From: Gigantopelta aegis | Taxonomy: Eukaryota > Mollusca > Gastropoda > Neomphalida > Peltospiridae | Reading direction: 5' to 3' | DNA: 64,000 bases | Assembly (NCBI RefSeq): GCF_016097555.1 | Contig: NC_054703.1 | Coordinates: forward strand, 7,778,435 to 7,842,434 | Shown: positions 33,866-42,529 of the stretch, piece after piece | Layout: the number at the start of each line of letters is the position of its first letter | How positions within the stretch are numbered: the stretch's first letter is position 1 | The notes under the pieces: generated by a model | The model's database searches: none | What the model saw: only the letters and a program-made list of their open reading frames with translations | What the model was told of the DNA's origin: nothing | Translations under genes and position numbers: made by a program

Positions 33866-34787
33866 CTACTTCGGGGAGCTTGGAGTGTCTCGGAGTGACG
33901 GCAGTTGTTTCCTAAGTTGTTGGAGATGTTTGACCACCAGGGAATAGTCGGGGCCGCAGACCGCTTTGAGCATCCTGTGGATCGATCTGTTGTCGAGTTC
34001 CCAAAACAGGATGCACTGCCTGTAGGTCTGGTCCCTTCTGTGCGTGATGACTATTCCCTTGGTTCCACCGAAGATCTTGGAGTGGAGCTCAAAACTGCTG
34101 CCGTCCTCCATTGGTTTCCAGCTGGTGTTAAGAAATCCTCCCCGAAGTAGGCGTGGTTCGAGCGTGTCCCCCTGCATGTACTGATGGAGGTGACGGCGGA
34201 GTCCACTGATGGCAATGGTCCATTCGTCGTCAGCAGGGGGAGCGGATTCCGGCGGCGGCTTTGTCTTGGCTGGCTGGGTGGTCGGTGATGTCGCCTTCCT
34301 TTTCGCCGCCGGAACAACAAGTCCATGGGGCGACTCGACGGGAGCGGTCGTTACTGACCGCTGCACCGGAGTCGTCGTCTTTGGGGTGGAGGTAGAAGTC
34401 GGTGGTGGCACACTCGTCCGTTTGAACATCTTGATGTCCTGGGTGGTGTACGGCCGTTCCGGGGATGCTGGGGCCACGAGTGGTTCCTTCCTCTCCGGAG
34501 AACTCGGTGGGGGCGGTGTCACAGAAGGGAGCGCCACTGGCGGTTGAGCCGCCAGCTTTGTCCCCCCCTGGGCCGTCCCCAACACCGGTTTCTTCCTTCT
34601 TCTTCCTCTTCCAGTCCCCCCTTTCCTCTTCTGTGGAGGCGGGTCACCGTACACCAAAGTCACGGTCGCCCGTGACCCGGTATACGTGACCCGAAACTCC
34701 AACATAGGGCCGAAGCTGGCAATCAGTCCCCCCAGGTGGGGGGGGGGGGGGCAGCTCGAGAGCGCAGGTAGATACGTCCACCTTCAT
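33866..34787 (-). CDS. Proline-rich repeat-family protein, copy 2, with +1 frame step
   Basis: An ATG at 34787 gives MKVDVSTCALELPPPP. The main frame (34705-33866, 280 codons, MLEFRVTYTGSRATVTLVYG) is +1 to it. The C-run before ACCTGGGGGGACT is 14 here, against 5 in copy 1 and 23 in copy 3, all equal to 2 modulo 3. Main-frame features: the conserved YTGSRATVTLVYGD block, a basic GRGRRRKKP patch, Pro-rich linker, AAKRKATSPTT, and the C-terminal module (FELHSKIFGGTKGIVITHRR, ILFWELDNRSIHRMLKAVCG, PDYS). It reads intact. Function unknown. The upstream coding-like region 34722-36119 overlaps its 5' end. Confidence 0.6.
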
Positions 34788-35235
34788 GATAGACAGCTGG
34801 AGAAGTCTGTAGACTGTTGTTGACGTTATTTGGGGGAATGGAGCTTAAAACCTGGAAATGAATGTTTTGACTAAGTAGGGAGTCTTGAGTATACCCTAAC
34901 TGGGAGCAAGAGGGTGTGGGGGTGTGGGTAGGATCCAGGCTCTTGTTAACATCTATGGGCTCCTGGTAGATGGTCTCGAATAAGATCTCTACACTAAGAC
35001 TGGAGTTGGGGTCGGGGCGGAGATAGAAGTAGCTGCCTAATTTAAGAAGGGGTGTCTCTGTTTTTGAGTGAATGAAAACTCTTCCATCCGTGAGCCTGGT
35101 GAAAAAGAAAAGGGAGGTTTCTAGATTAAAAGAAGCATCTGAAGAGATAGAGTTAATGGATTCCTGCAGAAAAAAATACTCATACCTGGTTGGATTCTTT
35201 CCAACAAAAAAGACTTGTCTAATTCCAGATATGGG
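34722..35235 (-). CDS. Long ATG-less open frame upstream of copy 2
   Basis: About 170 consecutive minus-strand codons without a stop, from ISGIRQVFFVGKNPTRYEYF near 35235 through LTDGRVFIHSKTETPLLKLG, YFYLRPDPNSSLSVEILFET and SQLGYTQDSL to VYHEGG, ending in the C-run at 34735-34748 just before a TGA. There is no in-frame ATG. The frame differs from both frames of copy 2. A C-homopolymer and an A-run separate it from the ORF at 35286-35807; small length changes in these runs would connect them, so they may be one broken gene. The composition is globular (hydrophobic and aromatic), unlike the Pro-rich family. No family recognised. Confidence 0.45.
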
Positions 35236-35285
35236 GGGGGGGGGGGGGGGGTTAAGGCCGTTGAAGTGGGGGGTTTGACAAAGAT

Positions 35286-36119
35286 TTAGCTTTTTTTTGC
35301 AGTTTCATCTCCAGAGTATTTTTCGTATATATCGTCTGCCAAAAGTCTGTAACGATTGGCAGTACTAATGTTATACTTACCCAACTCTTCATCTGTTGAT
35401 GCGTGGGTCACCTCCTCCACCACCCTCCTCTTTCTCTGGCCCCCATGATGTGGTGTAGGGGGAAGGATCTTTTTCTTCCTCTTCACTGTCTTAGTTGAAG
35501 CTGGTGGTGGTGACTGTGACCCACTGGCGCTTGCTGCGTCGAGATGAGGTTTGGCGCTTACCTCGCCAATAACAACAGAGTCGGTGGTTGGATTGGGACA
35601 AGTGTTTATTTCAACGGGGGGAACTTCTGGTAGGTCTTCTCCAAGATGTATGAATAAATTATTAGATCCAGAAGAGGAGTCGGGTTCCTCATCGCCATTA
35701 CCAAAATTACTATCGAGATCAGCGGCGACCCCGACGACGTTGTTCCCCCGGGGGGGTGGGGAATCCGAAAAAGATTCGTCGGAAGGAATTTCTTCTATGG
35801 TTGACAAACAGGGTTTAGTTAATATATCAGCTATTATATTCCTAACAGGAGTCCGGAATAAGGGGGGGGGGGGGTATGGGGGTTTGCGAGCCGTCCGTTA
35901 GTGGGGTACAAGCATCACAAGGTTGTTTTTTTCCTGTTTGGGGGGTACCAAAATCATGGTCCCAAGCAAGTTGTTCATCTGAAAGTTTATTGGGGTTGTA
36001 TTGTTATTTAAAACTAAATCTAGTTTATCCGTGGATGTGTTGTTAAGATCATTCGAATCTTTTATCTCGGATGTATCGAGTACTGACTCCAACATGGCGG
36101 CTGTCATGGCGGCTGTCAT
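35286..36119 (-). pseudogene. Acidic/Ser-rich coding region, two frames (35286-35807 and 35898-36119)
   Basis: The upstream frame (36119-35898) starts MTAAMTAAMLESVLDTSEIK, from a duplicated ATGACAGCCGCC start. It is followed after a stop and a C-homopolymer by a second frame reading RTPVRNIIADILTKPCLS into MSTIEEIPSDESFSDSPPP, an acidic/Ser stretch, a basic KRKKKILPPTPHHGGQRKRR nuclear-localisation-like patch and ANRYRLLADDIYEKYSG at the end. The homopolymer between them may have shifted the frame. Function is unknown; it may be the N-terminal part of the same unit as 34722-35235. Confidence 0.4.
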
Positions 36120-36359
36120 GGCGGATAGAGGTCAAGTTGTTGTTTATTGTTAATTAACTTTTTTGATTTTACAAGATCTTCCAAGTAGAAATTATTTATT
36201 TAAATATTATAATAGTACAATATAACAATTAATACTGTCTTGGATAGTAGCTGGCACTACTATAAAACAATAATTAGGAGTTAATAGACTAATTTACAAT
36301 TACAATAAGCTACTCAAAATAAACAAAAGGCGGCCATTAGTATCTTAGCTTAGCTTAGT

Positions 36360-36673
36360 AACTGGTTTAACGTGTCCATATACCACTAGGGTTTCGAACA
36401 CGCCTATCCCGAGTCCGGCATCCGATAGGATCGGGGGTCTGACTCGGGACAGGGATAACCTAACAAATAGGGTCAATTTTGAAATTTACATCCAAAAATT
36501 AAATAGTGGGCCTTTAAAATTTTGATGCGCATCTCCAATTAAAAATAATAATTCTACTCATGAAATTTGGTCGCTAGATTAGAACGGGCGGTCAAAAAGA
36601 AATTAGATAACTAGGGCCTCGAACACGCTCATCCTGAGTAACCTCCGACAAGATCGGTGGCCTGACTCGGGAT

Positions 36674-36709
<36 letters not shown>

Positions 36710-36990
36710 GTGTTGAAAATGGGCAGAATTTTGAAAATAGAAAAAAAAAAAAGAAAAAAAAGTTAGTAGAATAATAAAAAAAGAAAAGAAAGTTGAGCCA
36801 AAAATAAAAAGAATTGACTGCTCGGCCGAATATTTATATAATTTGGAACATTTTAGACGGACAGTCCAAAAATAAATAAGAGAAAGAAGAGAGGATCGGA
36901 CTATTTAATAATATTAAAAAAAAAAAGAAGAGTAATTTCGACATAAAATTTTGAAAGGAGGTCTAAAAGTTTAAAGTCCAATCTATGTGT
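36360..36990. repeat. Tandem leader-type repeats, G-homopolymer and 3' flank of copy 3
   Basis: Two related blocks begin CTAGGGTTTCGAACACGCC (36386) and CTAGGGCCTCGAACACGCTC (36611) and contain GACTCGGGA. The second leads into a run of about 36 G (36674-36706) and GGGCAGAATTTTGAAAATAG. From 36790 to 36990 the sequence (GACTGCTCGGCCGAA, GTTTAAAGTCCAA) matches the 3' flanks of copies 1 and 2. Confidence 0.65.
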
Positions 36991-37640
36991 CCTGAAAAAG
37001 GTTGACGCCTACGGCGAGCTGATGAGGGGTCCGGTGGTCAAGTTCGGGACTTCGTGCTTCCTGTCCATAATAGCTGGTATGACCTGGTGGTAGCCGGCGC
37101 CGAAGATAGCCTTGACGATCCTGTGGATGGTCTGGCTATCCATCTCTCGTAGCAGGATCGCTTGTCAGTAGCAGTCTCGGCGCCGGTGGGTCACGAGGAG
37201 TCCCGAGTGGCCTTCCTTGGTCCGGAGATGGTGTAGTTCGTACTCGGTACCATCCTGCAGTGGTCTTCAGGCCTGGTTGAGGAACTTCCCCATCAGCTTG
37301 CCGGGGTCGGTGGTGTCCCTCTGCACGCAATGCCGGAACGCTGGCTTGATCTTCTTGACTTGAAGCTTCCATGCGTCTTCCGGCTGGGCTGGGGGGGTAC
37401 GTTGTCGGCTCGGCAGCTTGTCCGTGTCTGGCTGGATGGCAGGTGTTGTGGCCTTGCGCTTCGCCGCTGCAACAACAGGGTCCCTTTACTGCTCAACGGG
37501 AGCGGTCGAGTTGACCGCTGCACCGGAGCAGGCGTGGAAGTCGACGCAGGAGGCGGTGGCGGCGACTGAGCCATGGCGGTGTTCAGTAGGCCTGCCGTAG
37601 CGTCCAAGGTGGTCTCCGCTGGTGGCATCGTCCTCCTCTT

Positions 37641-37712
37641 CCCCTGCGTGTGCTGTAACCTCACCGTGGTGCAGGGGTGTAACATTCTCTTTGAGAATGG
37701 CCAATACAGCAC
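37641..37712 (+). ncRNA. HDV-like ribozyme of the short retroposon
   Basis: Layout as in the 60367 copy: P1 CCCCTGC with GCAGGGG, P2 GTGCTGTA with TACAGCAC, P3 ACC/GGT, P4 hairpin CATTCTC/GAGAATG, then GGCCAA. The predicted cleavage site is exactly the insertion boundary defined by the target duplication. Confidence 0.7.
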
Positions 37713-37936
37713 AAAATTGAAGTTTTGAGTAAAATTCAGTATCCGTAAAATTCTGTGATATTTGTGTTTTTGTACAGTTCTTTACACAGTTCTTTACACT
37801 GTTTTTGTTTAAGTTTTGAATTTTTATATTGATGTTGATCATCACTTTATTTATTTGCATTACCATAGTTTGACGCCCAATAGCCGATGTATTTTTCGTG
37901 CTGGGGTGTCGTTAAACATTCATTCATTCATTCATT
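37641..37936 (+). mobile_element. Short non-autonomous ribozyme-headed retroposon
   Basis: A 296-bp element flanked by the perfect duplication CGTCCTCCTCTT (37629-37640 and 37937-37948), inserted in proline-rich copy 3. Its first 72 nt equal the ribozyme-like 5' end of the LINE family at 39-64 kb. The middle (AATTGAAGTTTTGAG and on) is not LINE coding sequence. The 3' end (TTTGACGCCCAATAGCCGAT ... GGGGTGTCGTTAAAC plus CATT repeats) is the LINE tail. No Pol III promoter is visible, so it is not a classical SINE. Confidence 0.9.
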
Positions 37937-38570
37937 CGTCCTCCTCTTCGGCGAAGTTGTAGTGGGGGGCGGCGACGCAGACGGGACCGCCGCTGGTGGT
38001 TGAGCCGCCCGCTTTGTTCCCTCCTGAGCCGCCCCTGGCACACGTTCCTTCCTCCTCATCTTGCTGGAGTCCGCGTCGCTGTAAACCAAAGTCACGGTCG
38101 CCCGTGACCCGGTGTACGCGACGCGGAACTCCACAAGCATTCCGAAGCTTGCCATTAGTCCCCCCAGGTGGGGGGGGGGGGGGGGGGGGGGGCAAGTTAA
38201 GAGCGCACGACGAAACGTCCAGCTTCATAGCGATCTAACAGCGGAATATTTGTATCTTAATGCAAGGACGGTCAGAGGATGTAATCGTAAGCAATAAAAA
38301 TGAAAATTCTCAATCCCTGAACGGAGCCTGCAAAGAAAATACAATGGGAAATACAGTGGCTAGTGACTTACTCTTGTCCAATGGTGGTATACTAATATAT
38401 TTATTATAGAGAGCTCAAGGCTTTAATAAAATGGGTGAATATCTGGAAGGACCTCTCCCGTTGAAAACAAAAACCGCAAGAGCCCAAGAATCGACTGCAA
38501 GAATCGACTCCTGACAACTGATACCTGAACCATAATGGCCCAAATATTTATAGGCCAAGGGATTTGGATG

Positions 38571-38915
38571 TTCACAAAGTGTAATCTTAGTGTTGCTTTA
38601 AGGACACAGGCTGATTAGTACAAAACAAAGACAACAAAGATGAAAGAAGATGTAAAATAAACAGTTGTAAGAACTGTTCACAAAGTGTAATCTTAGTGTT
38701 GCTTTAAGGACACAGGCTGATTAGTACAAAACAAAAACAAAAAAGTGTTTACAATATTTGACATAATGACTGAAATAAATTCCCATTCAGGCAATCAGTC
38801 AAATTATAGACAAACAAAACATGAAAAAAAAGAAGAAAAAAAGAAGGTTTTTACAATACTTGACATAATGACTGAATTCAAAATTCCCTATCAGGCAATC
38901 TGTCAAACTGAGGGC
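38571..38915. repeat. Two interleaved direct repeats
   Basis: GTTCACAAAGTGTAATCTTA and the following 40 bp occur at about 38571 and 38677. A second pair (ACTTGACATAATGACTGAA against ATTTGACATAATGACTGAA, with AGGCAATC) occurs near 38753 and 38850. It looks like a local two-unit duplication of about 100 bp. No gene was recognised from 38229 to 38950. Confidence 0.75.
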
Positions 38916-38954
38916 ACTCATTTTCAGTCATCTGGCCAAATGACTGGTTTGACA

Positions 38955-39071
38955 CATTGACTGTAACATATATAATCTGAATTTATTTTAAAATGGATCG
39001 GAATACGGAAGGCCGTTGATATCAACATCAGAAAGTTCGTCGATGTATTAAACATTAATAAATTGTTTTTG

Positions 39072-39110
<39 letters not shown>
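38955..39110 (-). repeat. Segment shared in inverse orientation with 52985-53135
   Basis: The minus-strand reading ACGAACTTTCTGATG ... AACGGCCTTCCGTATTCCGA matches 53045-53100 on the plus strand, and both copies have a TA tract on the same side. Both read DELSD...NGLPYSDPF. Here the reading is followed by a stop. Confidence 0.75.
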
Positions 39111-39111
<1 letters not shown>

Positions 39112-39292
39112 AAAAGTGTATTATGCGAGCCTCTGGCGAACATAATACATTATTTGTATTCCTAATATATGATATTGACGATACCGAATTACACGAGGGT
39201 AATAATCTCTTTATCATATAAGCTCAAGCTTAATACAACGTGTTTTTGTAAACTGTACACTCAACTTTAATTCCAGTCCGCCATTACTAGAT

Positions 39293-39364
39293 CCCCTGCG
39301 GGTGCTGTAACCTCACCGTGGTGTAGGGGTGTAACATTCTCTTTGAGAATGGCCAATACAGCAC
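39293..39364 (+). ncRNA. HDV-like ribozyme of LINE copy A
   Basis: Same layout as at 60367. P1 is CCCCTGC with GTAGGGG (one G-U wobble). P2 GTGCTGTA/TACAGCAC and the P4 hairpin are perfect. Confidence 0.65.
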
Positions 39365-39899
39365 AACTCCCCTTTTGGGGCACCTTGTTGGCCATAAGGT
39401 GCATCCCGTAATGGTGGATGATGGGATCCTGGTGGTTGAGTTGGGTGCATATCTGCGGGTATGTTTTCTGTCAACACACCACTTTGGCCTGGAGTTCAGC
39501 CAGACGGGTGGTCAGGGAGGCCCGACCTGATGAATCGGCTGGTCACACCAAGCTCTGAAGCAAACAGACATTTTTTATTATATTTGCCAAGAATAACCAT
39601 TCCTTGAATGACCATGTGTATTTGTTGCTCTTGGGGCGGTGGCTAGGGTCAATCAGGTGATTTCTTTTGTTTTTTTATTACCGGAGTATATCAACCATGT
39701 ATCCCTGGCATGATTGTCTGGTGGTTATCCGCAGCTTCATGTCCCCTTGTTGGACTCTGTGATGGGTGGGGGCATGGTTGATGAATTCATGACTCTACAC
39801 TATGGGTAAAAACAAATCTCAAACTTCTGGTGAAGAATCTAGGACTAGTTTGAATTTGAAGAAGTGAATTTTTTTTACTTCTGAATCCTGGCCGAGGTT

Positions 39900-41084
39900 C
39901 CTGGTCATCAGTTCATCTGTTGATGGGGCCTTGAGCAAATTATCTCCATTTGTTATTCAGAAAGGGCTTGTCGGCTTGGCTGGCGAGCCAAAGTCTGTTA
40001 AAAAACTTAAATGTGGTTCGTTACTGGTAGAATGTTTGACTGAGAGGCATTCATCGTGTCTTCTCAAGTCTACCTCATTGTGCAATGTGCCAATAAAAGT
40101 ATCGCCTCACGCCTCCCTCAATTCATCGAAGGGGGTAATCCGGTCACGAGAACTGGAAGGAGTCACTGAAGAAGAAATAACAGAAAACTTATCATCGCAG
40201 TGTGTGATATCAGTGAAAAGGATTAAGATTCGTCGGAACAACGATTTTGTTCCAATGAATACTTTGATATGCCAGTCCTTCCTCAATCAGTTAAAGCCGG
40301 ATATCTCAGTATATGTGTTGTGCCATTTATACCGAATCCCTTACACGGTTTTAAATGTCAGAAGTTTGGCCATGGTCAAAGTGCGTGTAGAAACAAGCTG
40401 ACATGTGCTCGTTGTGGTCAGTTTGACCATGACAACAAAATATGTACTAATGACATTATTTGTATAAACTGTAAGGGAAACCATTTTGCATATTCTCGAG
40501 AATGTGCACGATGGAAATTCGAGAAAAGGGTACAACAGGTAAAAGTTGACAAAAACTTGCCATTTCCAGAGGCTAGGAAACTTGTGGAAACAGAAACTTC
40601 TGTCGTAGCAGGTAAATCATATGCTATGGTTTCTACAGGAAGTATTTCAACTAATACTGACATCACTTTGCGATATGATGAGGCGAAATATCGAAAGCTT
40701 TCTGATATAGAAAAAGCTGCTAAACAGGCTGATAAGGCAGCCCAGAAGCAGCAGGAAGCTTTACAGACACCAATACAGACACCAAAAACGTCTACACAAA
40801 TGACACAAGTATCTCTGGATTCACAGAATCCATCAGGTAGGTCGACTGCTATGGTGCCAGGCCCTAGTGGTCCTCCTGAGTCAGGAAAAGGGAAAACATC
40901 CAGTAACAAATGCTCTTCGGGACGTCTAAAACAAATTGAGATGCGTTCTGTCCCGATAAGTAATTCGTTTGATCGTTTGGTTATGGATGTGGGTGATGAG
41001 ATGGCTGATTTGCCTCAAATTCACCCACGGTCTAAGTCAAAGGAAAAAACAAAGATTAATCCCATACGTCCCCCTGATGACTAA
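39900..41084 (+). pseudogene. LINE copy A ORF1, frameshifted
   Basis: The gag-like protein is read in two frames. Up to about 40270 it reads KLSPFVIQKGLVGLAGEPKS ... RKIRRNN-like RIKIRRNNDFVPMNT. From 40269 to 41084 it reads VVPFIPNPL, the knuckles GFKCQKFGHGQSAC (first Cys replaced by Gly), CARCGQFDHDNKIC and CINCKGNHFAYSREC, then a Lys/Gln-rich tail ending NPIRPPDD. The stop overlaps the ORF2 start as ATGACTAA. Confidence 0.8.
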
Positions 41085-41412
41085 TTCAGTCATTCAGTGG
41101 AACTGCCGTGGGCTTAGGCCCAATTTTGATGAATTAAGTGTTTTAATTCAAAAACATAATCCTCTTGCAGTGTGTCTTCAGGAAACTTTCTTGAAGGACA
41201 CTGATCATATTACCATGAGAGGATTTAACCTCTATGATAAGTTTCAAGAAACTGAAAATAGAGCATCTGGGGGTGTCTCCATTCTTGTTAATGAAAACAT
41301 TCCTCAGAGTATAGTAACATTAAATACAAATTTACAAGCTGTGTCTGTAAAGGTCACGGCTCATAAAACGGTGATATTTGTGTTTTTGCACAGACTTAAA
41401 TTTTTATATTGA
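41077..41412 (+). pseudogene. LINE copy A ORF2, endonuclease start only
   Basis: Begins MTNSVIQWNCRGLRPNFDEL and keeps VCLQETFLKD and GGVSILVNENI before the deletion joins it to 3' UTR sequence, giving a short artificial C-terminus. The catalytic Asp/His motifs downstream (GDFN, SDH) are gone. Confidence 0.8.
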
Positions 41413-41589
41413 TGTTGATTTATTTTATTTATTTGCATTACCATAGTTTGACACCGAATAGCCGATGTATTTTTCGTGCTGGGGTGTCGTTAAACATTCA
41501 TTCATTCATTCATGCTTCAAAAATCACTGATAACTGTATGAGCCAAAAACAAAAAATGCAACATCGCCAGATGCATTGAATGCATATAC

Positions 41590-42198
41590 AATGCAAGAAA
41601 TTCGCAGTTGGTAGCCCCCTTGTCATTTGCAACCAATCTTTTGGTGTATTTTATAACTGGGAGTCGCAGTGCCTGCGAAATACTTTCTGGAAGCTACACT
41701 TCCATTTTAAACTGGATAAAAACCAAAAGCTGTGATCCTCTTCACTGTCCAAACGATAAGGATTGCGTCACTTTGTTTGACAATAATCAGGTGTTGGCCA
41801 GGAACTGGAGGGTACGATTTGATTACAAATCTTTAGTCAGTATGATTACTAGATTACAGGATACCATGAAGGATCTTAACATATGTTATAATAATGCATA
41901 CCGATGGATGATCGGACAACGACGACCATACAGTGCCAGCAAGATGTTTGTTAGTCATCAAGTAAAAAGCTTTGGCGCTTTACTTCGCTCAACAGCATAT
42001 TCGCTGAGCAGAATAGAAACAACTTCAAACGACCTACTTGCCCACCTGCGGTGTATAACTGTGTACGTCAAATCTGTATGTGTAAATCGCTGGCACAAAC
42101 TGCTGTATATTATGTAATCAGTTTTGTGTGTGATGTTTATATATGGTCTATGGATTTCTGATCTGAAATAAACATCTATTATTATTATTATTATTACT
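41590..42198 (+). mobile_element. 3' end of another LINE family, 5'-truncated
   Basis: The frame 41608-42117 reads NNAYRWMIGQRRPYSASKMF, SHQVKSFGALLRSTAYSLSR and CITVYVKSVCVNRWHKLLYI. This is the style of a CR1/RTE-type LINE C-terminus downstream of the RT (recognised by resemblance, not by search). About 50 bp later come AATAAA and ATT repeats (42167-42197), a typical LINE tail. It lies directly after the CATT tail of LINE copy A. Confidence 0.6.
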
Positions 42199-42529
42199 AG
42201 TCATACACATTTTTCCAAATAACAATGCATTACAAACTATTCAAAATAACCCACAATTATCACCTCACAACTGGCTTTCATTTTCAACAGAATCTATTAT
42301 GAACGCAGGAAAAAACACTTTTAGAAGCATCACACCAAACTGACACCTTTAGACAGCACCGGTTCACATTTCTGCACATGTTAATTACTAAAGTTTCTTC
42401 AGAACAATACATGCACAATGGGATCTGTAGCGATTCTTTTAACAGTTCATCCAACGATGTAACGGAAAATCGTACCCCACAGGCAGTTAAATGTCAAATT
42501 GCATATGTTACCGATGGTATATTAAAATA
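42199..42529. other. No recognised gene
   Basis: AT-rich unique sequence between a LINE tail and the Tigger element. Nothing recognised. Confidence 0.4.

Larger units (their letters stand above)
37009..38228 (-). pseudogene. Proline-rich repeat-family copy 3, interrupted
   Basis: The minus-strand ATG at 38228 reads MKLDVSSCALNLPPPP. The main frame, +1 to it, starts at 38155 (MASFGMLVEFRVAYTGSRAT). The frame is cut at 37937-37948 by a 296-bp ribozyme-headed insertion with a 12-bp target duplication, and resumes at 37640 with a Pro-rich linker. The C-terminal module is recognisable but carries two in-frame stops: NQA*RPLQDG where copy 2 has Trp, and CY*QAILLREMD where copy 2 has Arg. It ends near 37009. 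It is non-functional, yet it keeps the same frame step as copies 1 and 2. Confidence 0.75.
39293..41515 (+). mobile_element. I-clade LINE copy A, internally deleted
   Basis: It starts with the HDV-like fold, runs through the 5' UTR and ORF1 into the first ~95 codons of ORF2 (endonuclease), then jumps at about 41363 to the 3' UTR (GATATTTGTGTTTTTGCACA) and the 3' terminal stem-loop, ending in CATT repeats at 41515. No clear target duplication was found. Most of ORF2 is missing, so it depends on other copies for mobility. Confidence 0.85.

Noticed and set aside
36674..36706. Long G-run as a functional G-quadruplex
   Set aside because: Homopolymers of this length are common here and prone to assembly error; no further evidence of function.
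41340..41380. Splicing as the cause of the internal deletion in LINE copy A
   Set aside because: The joint does not have GT...AG at the expected ends compared with copy C; recombination or template switching is simpler.
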